Below are positions 1-6,471 of a stretch of 20,764 nt of DNA, in pieces. How positions within the stretch are numbered: position 1 is the stretch's first letter; every line of letters starts with the position of its first letter. Origin of the DNA: JBBITW01 sp037440525 (lineage in GTDB: Bacteria; Desulfobacterota; BSN033; UBA1163); contig JBBITW010000046.1 of the NCBI GenBank assembly GCA_037440525.1, positions 1 to 20,764 on the forward strand. The letters run 5' to 3'. Under the pieces are notes generated by a model. The model was not told the origin of the DNA and made no database searches. It worked only from the letters and a program-made list of their open reading frames with translations. The translations under genes and the position numbers were made by a program.

Positions 1-726
1 GCAACCTTTAGTTTCGCAAAGATTATTCCCGGATCTTCAGGTTTTTGGATTTCACTAATTCTGGCTCCCCTTCTTGTGGCACTTATAAGCTTAATTGCGG
101 AGAGAGGACTCTTCTGCCATCTCTATCAGAGGGAGCACCTGATGCTTCTTCTATTTACATTTGCAATTTCACTCATCCTTAGTGATCTTGTTAAGATCGT
201 TTGGGGTGCTGAATATAGGTCGGTTTCACCTCCTCCACTACTCAAAGGTTCGATCTCCATATTTGGAACATCTCTCCCCCGTTATAATCTCTTTCTTATC
301 ATTATTGGCCCCATTGTAGCAATAGCCCTTTGGTTCTTTACAAATAAGACGAGGATAGGAAAGATATCCCGTGCGGCTGCAGTTGATATGGAGATGGTGG
401 GGGTTCTGGGTATAAATGTGAGCTGGGTATTTGCAATAGCCTTTGTTATTGGTTGTTATCTGGCAGGAGTTGGGGGGGCACTGGTTGCACCAACAGCAAG
501 TATCATTATAGGGATGGACCATAGCCTCATCATTGAAGCTTTCCTCATTGTAACTATAGGTGGATTGGGGAATATGTGGGGTGCGCTTGTTGGATCTCTG
601 ATATTTGGAATAAGTCAATCCCTTGGAGTCCTTATCTGGCCTCAATTTGCTATTGTTTTTCCCTATATGGCAGTAGTTATAATATTAATTTTAAGGCCTA
701 AGGGTTTGCTTAAAGCGGTCTGGTAG
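1..726 (+). CDS. livH: Branched-chain amino acid ABC transporter permease LivH (5' end outside window)
   Basis: The reading frame is open from base 1, so the gene begins upstream of the window; the first in-window start-like codon (GTG at 76) lies inside the protein and is not a real start. The product is a hydrophobic inner-membrane permease of the LivH/LivM family, which with LivM forms the channel for leucine, isoleucine and valine (sometimes other neutral or aromatic amino acids). The family-typical cytoplasmic loop reads RAAAVDMEMVGVLGINV, where the permease contacts the ATPases, and is followed by helices with the glycine-rich VTIGGLGNMWGALVG segment. The C-terminus ends RPKGLLKAVW, close to the usual RPxGLFG ending. 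livM follows after 13 bp and livG and livF after that, so this is the standard liv order. The periplasmic binding protein gene is not in the window. Confidence 0.93.
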   Translation, partial: ATFSFAKIIPGSSGFWISLILAPLLVALISLIAERGLFCHLYQREHLMLLLFTFAISLILSDLVKIVWGAEYRSVSPPPLLKGSISIFGTSLPRYNLFLIIIGPIVAIALWFFTNKTRIGKISRAAAVDMEMVGVLGINVSWVFAIAFVIGCYLAGVGGALVAPTASIIIGMDHSLIIEAFLIVTIGGLGNMWGALVGSLIFGISQSLGVLIWPQFAIVFPYMAVVIILILRPKGLLKAVW

Positions 727-739
727 AAGGGAAGAAAAT

Positions 740-1702
740 TTGTTTAAGGAAATCATTTACTCTAAATGGGTGATTTTTTTAATAGGCCTTTTACTCCTCC
801 TACTATTATTTCCACTATTCCTTCCCAGATTCTATGTATATATTCTTGCCTTGATCTATATCACTGCCTTACTTGCTATGAGTCTTAATCTGGTTGTTGG
901 CTATGGTGGTCTCTTCCAGTTCCATCATGGAGTATTCTATGGGGTTTCAGCCTATACATTTGCCTTGATTCTTAAGAAAACCTCACTTCCTGTATGGACA
1001 GGTTTTCTCGCTGGTCCGATAATGGCAGCCATCACAGGTCTAATTATTGGTTGGTTTTGTGTGAGGCTAACAAGACTATATTTCGGGATGCTACAAATCT
1101 CACTGGGTTCGCTCATCTGGGTTATAGCATTTAGATGGTATAGCTTTACAGGAGGTGATGATGGCCTGCCAGGGATTCCAATGCCAGAAATCCTCTCTTC
1201 CATAAAAAATTCCTATTACTTTATTCTTATAATCTTTACTATCTGCCTTGTTATTATGTATATGATTTTAAAATCTCCCTTCGGAAATACACTTCAGGCC
1301 ATTCGTGACAATCCACAGCGTTGTGAGACGATCGGGATAAATGTCAGGCGTCATCAACTAATAGCCATTATCATCGCAACCTTATTCGCGGGGATTGCTG
1401 GTGTGCTCTTTGTAGTATTGGAGAGGTCTGTCTTTACGGAGCTCCTATTCTGGGTCCTATCCCTCGAGGTCTTTATCATGTGCCTTCTGGGAGGTTGGTT
1501 TACCTTCTCTGGTCCAATCTTAGGGGCGGCAATAATTGTCGCTTTAAGAACATTTGTCAGTATATTCACCGAATACTGGACTCTTATTTTAGGGGTCATG
1601 CTTATACTTATAATCTTCTTTTTGCCAGAGGGTGTGATGGGTTATTTCCAGAAAATATTAAAATCTAAGATCAAAATGGTTAAAAGTGGAGAAGATAGAT
1701 AG
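740..1702 (+). CDS. livM: Branched-chain amino acid ABC transporter permease LivM
   Basis: This is the second permease of the liv transporter, 320 residues, which is normal for LivM. I place the start at the TTG at 740, 13 bp after the livH stop, with a purine-rich GAAGGGAAG stretch just upstream as ribosome binding site. The N-terminus is a long hydrophobic helix (about residues 8-28) followed by family-typical segments such as LNLVVGYGGLFQFHHGVFYG (about 49-68). The cytoplasmic coupling loop SPFGNTLQAIRDNPQRCETIGINV lies around residue 190 (quoted here as separate recognisable pieces: AIRDNPQR and ETIGINV). The C-terminus has the PEGVMGYF ending typical of LivM. It sits in the inner membrane and pairs with LivH. 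It abuts livG directly (stop at 1700-1702, livG ATG at 1703), which implies translational coupling. Confidence 0.94.
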   Translation: MFKEIIYSKWVIFLIGLLLLLLLFPLFLPRFYVYILALIYITALLAMSLNLVVGYGGLFQFHHGVFYGVSAYTFALILKKTSLPVWTGFLAGPIMAAITGLIIGWFCVRLTRLYFGMLQISLGSLIWVIAFRWYSFTGGDDGLPGIPMPEILSSIKNSYYFILIIFTICLVIMYMILKSPFGNTLQAIRDNPQRCETIGINVRRHQLIAIIIATLFAGIAGVLFVVLERSVFTELLFWVLSLEVFIMCLLGGWFTFSGPILGAAIIVALRTFVSIFTEYWTLILGVMLILIIFFLPEGVMGYFQKILKSKIKMVKSGEDR

Positions 1703-2437
1703 ATGCTTCAAGTGGAATCAGTGGATAAATCCTTTGATGGTTTCATGGCAGTAAACGGGGCAAGATTAACCGTTGAAAAAGGAGAGATCGTGGCAGTTAT
1801 TGGCCCAAATGGTGCAGGCAAGACAACACTCTTTAACCTCATAACAGGTGTTTTAAGGCCTGACAGAGGGAAAATTATATTTAAGGGTGAAGATATAAGT
1901 GACCTGCCTCCCTATGAAATTTGTAAGAAGGGGATCTCGAGGTCCTACCAAATAGTGAATATCTTTCCAAGGCTTACTGTATTTGAAAATGTTCAGGTAG
2001 CAGTTCTCTCCCTCCAGAGAAAGAGTGGTAAACTTTTCCATCCTGCAAAGAGTATGTTTGTAGAGGAGACAAAAAATATCTTAGAAAGTGTTGGTCTTTT
2101 GGGTAAGGCAGATAGGATTGCAGGACTTCTTTCCCATGGAGATCAGAAGATACTTGAGATTGCTATCGCACTGGGAAATGAACCTGAGCTTTTGATTCTT
2201 GATGAGCCCACAGCAGGTATGTCTCCTGAAGAGACCCAGGCCACTCTGGAGCTTATCAAGGATTTGGCCAGGATGAGGGGATTGACTATCCTATTCTGTG
2301 AACATGATATGGAGATAGTCTTCTCTATCGCAAAAAGTATTATGGTGATGTATCAAGGAAGAACTCTTGTTCAGGGCAGGCCAGAGGAGGTTAGAAAAAA
2401 TCCAATGGTTCAGGAGGCCTATTTAGGGGTTGAATGA
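1703..2437 (+). CDS. livG: Branched-chain amino acid ABC transporter ATP-binding protein LivG
   Basis: Cytoplasmic ATPase subunit of the liv importer, 244 residues. The Walker A motif GPNGAGKT is at residues 34-41 and Walker B LLILDEP at 163-169. The H-loop histidine is in CEHD at 199-202. The ABC signature reads LSHGDQ (143-148), a variant of the LSYGxQ usual in LivG, with an acidic residue near the end of the motif. LivG proteins normally form a heterodimer with LivF and energise LivHM. The start is the ATG immediately following the livM stop. The 3' end overlaps livF by four bases (ATGA), so the two ATPases are very likely translated in fixed ratio. Confidence 0.95.
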   Translation: MLQVESVDKSFDGFMAVNGARLTVEKGEIVAVIGPNGAGKTTLFNLITGVLRPDRGKIIFKGEDISDLPPYEICKKGISRSYQIVNIFPRLTVFENVQVAVLSLQRKSGKLFHPAKSMFVEETKNILESVGLLGKADRIAGLLSHGDQKILEIAIALGNEPELLILDEPTAGMSPEETQATLELIKDLARMRGLTILFCEHDMEIVFSIAKSIMVMYQGRTLVQGRPEEVRKNPMVQEAYLGVE

Positions 2438-3135
2438 TGCTTGAGGTTGAAGAAATTCATACCTTCTATGGTCTAAGCCATATCTTATTTGGTGTCTCTC
2501 TGAGGGTAGATTTAGGAGAGGTCGTATGTCTTCTTGGTAGGAATGGGGCTGGTAAGACAACAACGATGAAGAGCATCATAGGTATAACACCTCCAAAACA
2601 AGGGAAAATTAAGTTCAAAGGCGAAGATATTACTGGTATGGAGCCATATTTAATCAGCCGAAAGGGTATAGGTTATATCCCTGATGATAGGAGGATATTT
2701 GCTGATCTCACAGTGGGAGAGAATTTAGAGATAGCTATGAGGAAGAAAAAGAGCGGAGATGGATGGAACAGGGAGAGGGTTTATGAACTTTTCCCTGCCC
2801 TGAAAAATATTGAGTCCCGAAAGGGAGGATGCCTCAGTGGAGGCGAGCAGAAGATGTTAGCCATTGCACGGGCATTGATGGGGAATCCAGGATTTATGCT
2901 TCTTGATGAACCATTTGAAGGACTTGCACCTTTACTTGTACATGCCCTTGAGGAAATGATTAAAAGATTAAGGGAGGCTGGTTTGACCATATTAATCGCA
3001 GAACAGAACGTAAGATCTACACTAAGAATAAGTGATCGTGGTTATATAATCGATGATGGCCATATCCGTTACCATGGGAGCATTGAGGATTTAAGAAAGA
3101 ACGAGGAAGTGAGGAAGAAATACCTGCTGGTTTAA
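2434..3135 (+). CDS. livF: Branched-chain amino acid ABC transporter ATP-binding protein LivF
   Basis: Second ATPase of the liv transporter, 233 residues. Walker A GRNGAGKT is at 35-42, the ABC signature LSGGEQ at 134-139 and Walker B FMLLDEP at 154-160. The segment AEQNV (189-193) has the glutamine that usually replaces the H-loop histidine in LivF. The start overlaps the livG stop (ATGATG at 2434-2439; either ATG is possible, and the first gives the ATGA overlap). It is the last gene of the liv operon in the window. No strong terminator follows directly; the first strong hairpins downstream belong to the leader of the next gene, so some liv transcripts may read into it. Confidence 0.95.
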   Translation: MMLEVEEIHTFYGLSHILFGVSLRVDLGEVVCLLGRNGAGKTTTMKSIIGITPPKQGKIKFKGEDITGMEPYLISRKGIGYIPDDRRIFADLTVGENLEIAMRKKKSGDGWNRERVYELFPALKNIESRKGGCLSGGEQKMLAIARALMGNPGFMLLDEPFEGLAPLLVHALEEMIKRLREAGLTILIAEQNVRSTLRISDRGYIIDDGHIRYHGSIEDLRKNEEVRKKYLLV

Positions 3136-3199
3136 ACTCATATGTTTATGCTCATCCCCAGTCTTTCAACGACTTTTTCAGAAGTCTCCAAAAAAACTC

Positions 3200-3230
3200 T
3201 TGACAAATGTTTCGTAATATGTTTTTTAAT
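3200..3230 (+). promoter_or_regulatory. Candidate promoter of the aromatic leader peptide and aminotransferase
   Basis: A perfect -35 hexamer TTGACA lies at 3200-3205. The best -10 candidates are TTTTAA or TTTAAT at 3224-3230, giving an 18-19 bp spacer, slightly long. Initiation would fall near 3236-3238, just ahead of the leader peptide's ribosome binding site at 3237-3248. A promoter here, 65 bp after livF, places the following hairpins in the 5' leader of the aminotransferase mRNA and argues against their being only a liv operon terminator. The -10 is weak, so confidence is moderate. Confidence 0.55.
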
Positions 3231-3250
3231 AATAAAAAGGAAGGAAAGAT

Positions 3251-3301
3251 ATGTTTAATTTCTTTTACTTTTATTTTTACTTTAATAAGGGTCACCCATA
3301 G
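3251..3301 (+). CDS. Phe/Tyr-rich attenuation leader peptide (16 aa)
   Basis: ATG at 3251 opens a 16-codon reading frame with stop TAG at 3299-3301. The peptide is MFNFFYFYFYFNKGHP: six Phe and three Tyr, with residues 4-11 all aromatic. A good ribosome binding site (AAGGAAGGAAAG, 3237-3248) precedes it by a few bases. The composition and short length resemble the known PheL leader of enterobacteria, which also ends in proline. The peptide itself is expected to have no function. Its translation reports charged tRNA-Phe and tRNA-Tyr supply: a ribosome stalled on the aromatic run leaves 3291-3306 free, whereas one reaching the stop codon covers it. The stop codon lies inside the antiterminator arm, as expected for this mechanism. 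An AT-rich stretch could give Phe/Tyr codons by chance, but the RBS and the overlapping switch make that unlikely. Confidence 0.85.
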   Translation: MFNFFYFYFYFNKGHP

Positions 3302-3339
3302 GGCTTACCCCTTTATGGGAGTGGAAAGCCATGGGTGAC
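3291..3339 (+). promoter_or_regulatory. Antiterminator hairpin (segments 2:3) of the attenuator
   Basis: GTCACCCAT (3291-3299) is perfectly complementary to ATGGGTGAC (3331-3339), and GGCTT (3302-3306) to AAGCC (3326-3330). Together they give a 14-bp interrupted stem closing a short inner hairpin. The 3' arm shares bases 3325-3335 with the 5' arm of the terminator that follows, so the two structures exclude each other. The 5' arm overlaps the last codons and stop of the leader peptide, so ribosome position decides which forms. A competing small hairpin (CCATAGGG 3296-3303 with CCC and TATGG at 3309-3318) could act as the pause or protector hairpin. Confidence 0.75.
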
Positions 3340-3362
3340 TTAAGGTACCCCATGGCTTTTTT
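3325..3362 (+). terminator. Attenuator terminator 1 (segments 3:4)
   Basis: AAAGCCATGGG (3325-3335) pairs without mismatch with CCCATGGCTTT (3349-3359), an 11-bp stem with a 13-nt loop, followed by a run of six T (3357-3362) and a further T-rich stretch. This is a typical intrinsic terminator, 95 bp upstream of the aminotransferase start. Its 5' arm is captured by the antiterminator when the ribosome stalls on the leader peptide. Confidence 0.85.
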
Positions 3363-3367
3363 ATTTT

Positions 3368-3401
3368 AAAAGGCCATAGGGGAAACTTTATGGCCTTTTT
3401 T
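3368..3401 (+). terminator. Attenuator terminator 2 (segments 5:6)
   Basis: AAAAGGCCATA (3368-3378) pairs with TATGGCCTTTT (3389-3399), an 11-bp perfect stem with a 10-nt loop, followed by a T run ending at 3401. It would block the aminotransferase even if terminator 1 were bypassed. However, its 5' arm can instead pair with the released 3' arm of terminator 1 (3348-3360 with 3368-3382, 13 bp with two single-base bulges). In the antiterminated state this second terminator would therefore also be disarmed. Confidence 0.8.
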
Positions 3402-3456
3402 ATTCCCTTTGGTTGATTAAAAATATTCTTAAACTATTTTGAAAGGAGTCTCAAAG

Positions 3457-4644
3457 ATGGCGATCTCAGAAAAGGTTAAAAATGCATTAGAAGGTGCCTC
3501 ATGGGTAAGAAAGATGTTTGAGGAAGGGGATGAATTAAAAAGGATATATGGAGAGGAAAATGTCTATGACTTCTCCCTCGGAAATCCAAACCTCGAACCT
3601 CCGACCTCATTAAAGAAGGCACTGAAAGAACTGGCAGATAATCCCATTGCTGGGATGCATCGCTATATGCCAAACAGCGGTTACAGCGAGACAAGGAAGA
3701 TGATCGCAGAATACCTCACCGAAGAATCAGGTTTAAAATTTGAAGAGAAACATATTGTGATGACCGTTGGAGCAGCAGGTGGACTTAATGTGGTCTTAAA
3801 AGCCTTACTGGATGAAGGCGATGAGGTAATAGTTCCAACACCTTATTTCATGGAGTTCAAATTTTATATTGACAACTGTGGGGGTAAGATACGTCTGGTA
3901 GAAACCAACGAGGACTTTTCCCTAAATCTCCTTGAAATTGACAGGGCTATCAACGAGCGAACAAAGGCAATCCTGATAAACTCTCCAAACAATCCTACAG
4001 GGGTTGTTTACAATAGTAAATCCATAGAAGAACTTGGTATTTTATTGAAAAAGAGAAGTCAGGAATTGGGAAAAACCCTATATCTCCTTTCAGATGAAGC
4101 ATATAGAAGAATTCTCTATGATGGGACAGTGCTTCCAAACATATTTCATTATTATCCCCATTCAATACGAATAACCTCGCACTCAAAGGACCTCTCCCTC
4201 CCTGGAGAAAGGATTGGTTATGTGGCTGTCAATCCCTTATGCGAAGATGTGGATGAACTTATTGCCGCTTTGATATTTGCCAATCGAACCCTCGGTTTCG
4301 TAAATGCCCCGGCCCTGATGCAAAGATTGGTAGCCCCTCTCCAGAGAAATTCTATTGATATAAGAAACTATGAGGAGAAAAGGGATCTCTTCTATCATTC
4401 CTTAAAATCCTTTGGCTATCATGTCATTAAACCTCAAGGGGCCTTCTACCTGTTTCCAAAAGCCCCTATCGATGACGAGGTAGAATTCGTCAAGGAACTT
4501 CAATCAAAGAGGATATTGGTTGTTCCAGGAAGAGGTTTTGGAAAACCAGGTTACTTCAGGATTGCATATGCGGTTGAAAAAGAGGTCATTGAAAAATCCC
4601 TTTCCGGGTTTAAAGAGCTTGCGGATAAATATAGCCTTAGGTAG
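3457..4644 (+). CDS. PLP-dependent class I/II aminotransferase, predicted to act on aromatic amino acids
   Basis: A 395-residue fold-type I aminotransferase of the aspartate/aromatic superfamily. The PLP lysine is K244 in SHSKDLSLPGERIGY, the cofactor-binding asparagine is in NSPNNPTG (175-182), the pyridine-nitrogen aspartate is D213 in SDEAY, and the substrate carboxylate arginine is R368 in YFRIAY. I chose the ATG at 3457 because GAAAGGAG (3441-3448) lies 8 bases ahead; an upstream in-frame TTG at 3439 overlaps that site and is rejected. Sequence alone does not give the substrate. The leader peptide rich in Phe and Tyr codons is independent evidence that expression rises when these amino acids are scarce, which fits the last step of Phe/Tyr synthesis from phenylpyruvate or 4-hydroxyphenylpyruvate. 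An aspartate or broad-range aminotransferase is the alternative. It is monocistronic and converges on the activase genes. Confidence 0.9.
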   Translation: MAISEKVKNALEGASWVRKMFEEGDELKRIYGEENVYDFSLGNPNLEPPTSLKKALKELADNPIAGMHRYMPNSGYSETRKMIAEYLTEESGLKFEEKHIVMTVGAAGGLNVVLKALLDEGDEVIVPTPYFMEFKFYIDNCGGKIRLVETNEDFSLNLLEIDRAINERTKAILINSPNNPTGVVYNSKSIEELGILLKKRSQELGKTLYLLSDEAYRRILYDGTVLPNIFHYYPHSIRITSHSKDLSLPGERIGYVAVNPLCEDVDELIAALIFANRTLGFVNAPALMQRLVAPLQRNSIDIRNYEEKRDLFYHSLKSFGYHVIKPQGAFYLFPKAPIDDEVEFVKELQSKRILVVPGRGFGKPGYFRIAYAVEKEVIEKSLSGFKELADKYSLR

Positions 4645-4679
4645 AAAGATTTCATAAGGACAAAATATTCTAAAAATAA

Positions 4680-4715
4680 GATAGCGATGCACTTTGGCCT
4701 TGTTGCATTGCAATC
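4680..4715 (-). terminator. Hairpin between convergent genes, likely terminator of the activase operon
   Basis: GATAGCGATGCA (4680-4691) and TGCATTGCAATC (4704-4715) form a 12-bp stem with one mismatch and one G-T pair around a 12-nt loop. Read on the minus strand, it is followed by a T-rich tail (CTTATTTTTAG), which suits termination of the minus-strand activase pair. On the plus strand the tail is TTCTCTCTTCC, weaker but possibly useful for the aminotransferase. Confidence 0.6.
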
Positions 4716-4746
4716 TTCTCTCTTCCAAATGTAAACTTATTCAAAT

Positions 4747-5550
4747 CTATTTATGATAATTCTGGCCTCGAATATTTTCTTGAGCGATGAGGGCGGCTCC
4801 AAAGGCCGCTACTATTTGAGGTTCTTTTGAAACGAAGAGGGGGATTCCTAAACCTTCCTCCAAAACCCTCACCAACCCTATATCCTTAGCTCCTCCACCT
4901 GTTAAGGCGCAATCAATTACCAATCCTGCACGTTCGACCAGGTTAATGATCTTAAATGCCATAGCCTTATGAACCCCTGCAAGGATATCCTCCTTTGAAG
5001 CACCTTCGGAAATCCGAGAAATTGCTTCAGATTCAGCAAAAACAGCACAACCTGTGTTAAAATTAACAGGTTTTTCTGATTTAAGGGAAAGGGGACCAAT
5101 CTCCTCGATATCTACATGCAGTAGATGAGCAATCACCTGAAGAAATCTTCCGCTTCCTCCTGCACATTTCTCATTAAGTATAAAATTTATGATCCTTCCA
5201 TCTTCGTCCATTTTTATCACCTTGCTGAACTGCCCTCCAATATCTATAATGGTGCGAACTCTGGGGAACAGGTTTATAATCCCCTTGCCAATACAGGAAA
5301 TATCTGTAATTACAGAAGAATATGAAGATATATTTTGGGCCCCATAACCTGTAGCTACTGTTCGGGATATTTCTTCCTTGGAGAGATGGGCCTTATTTAA
5401 TACCTCCTCAATCACCTTCTGCGAGGCCTCTTTGAAATTCCCTCCCGAAGGGAGGATGGCATATGCCTTAATATCCTGCTCCACACATATTACTGCCTTA
5501 GAAAATACTGAACCAATATCCACTCCAAGTGTATAGAGCATTTTATTCAA
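4747..5550 (-). CDS. BadF/BcrA/HgdC-type ATPase (acyl-CoA dehydratase activase-like), variant phosphate-2 motif
   Basis: A 267-residue ASKHA-fold ATPase of the family that drives ATP-dependent electron transfer to 2-hydroxyacyl-CoA dehydratases and benzoyl-CoA reductases. Phosphate-1 is GVDIGSVFSK near the N-terminus. Two cysteines expected to bind a 4Fe-4S cluster between subunits lie in NEKCAGGSGRF and NTGCAVFAESE, and the adenosine-side motif is ALTGGGAKD. The phosphate-2 motif reads DIGGQFSK where the family, including the neighbouring paralogue, has DIGGQDSK. The start is probably the TTG at 5550, because AGGAGGT lies 8 bases upstream; the ATG three codons later would be too far from it. 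It overlaps the upstream paralogue by 8 bp, so the two are co-translated and may form a heterodimer like BcrA/BcrD. No dehydratase or reductase subunits are adjacent, so the partner is unknown. Confidence 0.88.
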   Translation of the reverse strand: MNKMLYTLGVDIGSVFSKAVICVEQDIKAYAILPSGGNFKEASQKVIEEVLNKAHLSKEEISRTVATGYGAQNISSYSSVITDISCIGKGIINLFPRVRTIIDIGGQFSKVIKMDEDGRIINFILNEKCAGGSGRFLQVIAHLLHVDIEEIGPLSLKSEKPVNFNTGCAVFAESEAISRISEGASKEDILAGVHKAMAFKIINLVERAGLVIDCALTGGGAKDIGLVRVLEEGLGIPLFVSKEPQIVAAFGAALIAQENIRGQNYHK

Positions 5551-6385
5551 AGAATGAAACCTCCTTTAAATCTCTTGCTTCACGAGAGAGTGGTTTACCT
5601 TTTAATATTGCACTCTCAAATATATCTCTTCCAATAAGAGCTGCTCCCAGTGCACCAGTGATAAGGGGATCGGGTGGAATAAGGAAAGAAGAGTTAAACT
5701 TCCTCTCCAGTGCCTTGATCAAGCCTATATTCTTGGCCCCTCCCCCTGTCACTGCCAAGTCCCTCTCTACTTTCAAACGATTTACCATTCCAAAGATTCT
5801 TGTTGCAATAGCCTCATGAATACCTGCTATTAGATCTTCTACAGACTCACCATTTGCCAATTGGGATATTACCTCCTGTTCGGCAAACACTGTGCATGTA
5901 TTACTGATCTTGGCAATCTTTTTTGCCCTTAAGGAAAGCTCTCCCAGGTCTTCAAGCCTTACACCCAGTCCCTCTGCCATGACCTCGAGGAACCGTCCTG
6001 TTCCAGCAGCACATTTATCATTCATTACAAAATTAATGACCTTCCCATCTTTCAATTTGATCCCCTTGCTATCCTGTCCACCGATATCGATAATAGTTTT
6101 TACAGTGGGTAAAATATGATAGACCCCTCTTGCGTGACAGGATATCTCGGTGACCTGTTTATCTGCGAATGGGACATTGATACGACCATATCCAGTTGCT
6201 ACTATATAAGAAATGTCTTTAAAAGATAGGGAGGACTGGGAGATGGCCTCTTCCATCACTTTGTGGGCCATCCTTCGATGTTCGGGCTTTGTTGGTCTCG
6301 AAAGTGAAACAATAATATCCTTGCCAATTATGACTACCTTTGTGATTGAGGAGCCTATATCTATCCCTGCAAAAAATCCTTCCAT
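5543..6385 (-). CDS. BadF/BcrA/HgdC-type ATPase (acyl-CoA dehydratase activase)
   Basis: A 280-residue paralogue of the downstream gene with canonical motifs: GIDIGSSITK (phosphate 1), DIGGQDSK (phosphate 2), NDKCAAGTGRF and NTCTVFAEQE (cluster cysteines), and AVTGGGAKN (adenosine). These match what I recall of HgdC of Acidaminococcus, an iron-sulfur ATPase that reductively activates its dehydratase. Length is normal for HgdC/BcrD, not the longer BcrA. The ATG at 6385 is preceded by AGGAAAGGA. The last codons of this gene contain the ribosome binding site of the next activase. Adjacency of two such ATPases suggests a heterodimeric activase, but the acceptor enzyme is not in the window, so substrate (aromatic or 2-hydroxyacyl-CoA) cannot be assigned. 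Confidence 0.92.
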   Translation of the reverse strand: MEGFFAGIDIGSSITKVVIIGKDIIVSLSRPTKPEHRRMAHKVMEEAISQSSLSFKDISYIVATGYGRINVPFADKQVTEISCHARGVYHILPTVKTIIDIGGQDSKGIKLKDGKVINFVMNDKCAAGTGRFLEVMAEGLGVRLEDLGELSLRAKKIAKISNTCTVFAEQEVISQLANGESVEDLIAGIHEAIATRIFGMVNRLKVERDLAVTGGGAKNIGLIKALERKFNSSFLIPPDPLITGALGAALIGRDIFESAILKGKPLSREARDLKEVSFFE

Positions 6386-6412
6386 CTGAATCCTTTCCTG
6401 ATTTTTTGTAAA

Positions 6413-6442
6413 AATATAACACCTTCTCTATTCATTTACCAA
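6413..6442 (-). promoter_or_regulatory. Candidate promoter of the activase pair
   Basis: On the minus strand, TTGGTA (6442-6437) is followed after 18 bp by TATATT (6418-6413), about 25 bp before the ATG at 6385. The 86-bp gap after the rhodanese gene is larger than any spacing within the preceding operon, so a separate promoter is plausible. Hexamer matches are only moderate. Confidence 0.4.
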
Positions 6443-6471
6443 GAGGGATATGAACTTTTTGGAAGGGATAT

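Noticed and set aside
76..78. GTG at 76 as livH start
   Set aside because: The frame is open to base 1 and the codon lies in the middle of conserved permease sequence.
3291..3362. Ligand-binding riboswitch (c-di-GMP GEMM-like, from GGGC...ACC...AAAGCC resemblance)
   Set aside because: Key GEMM features (GNRA tetraloop, GACGCAAAGCC) are absent, and a translated aromatic leader peptide overlapping the first stem explains the structure better.
3291..3401. The hairpins as mere tandem terminators of the liv operon
   Set aside because: They lie more than 150 bp after livF, behind a TTGACA promoter-like sequence and a leader ORF, and their arms form an exclusive alternative pairing. They may still stop liv readthrough.
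3439..3456. TTG at 3439 as aminotransferase start
   Set aside because: It overlaps the GAAAGGAG ribosome binding site of the ATG at 3457.
5125..6119. Plus-strand open frames opposite the activase genes
   Set aside because: They are antisense to strongly conserved coding sequence, lack ribosome binding sites and have no protein-like features.
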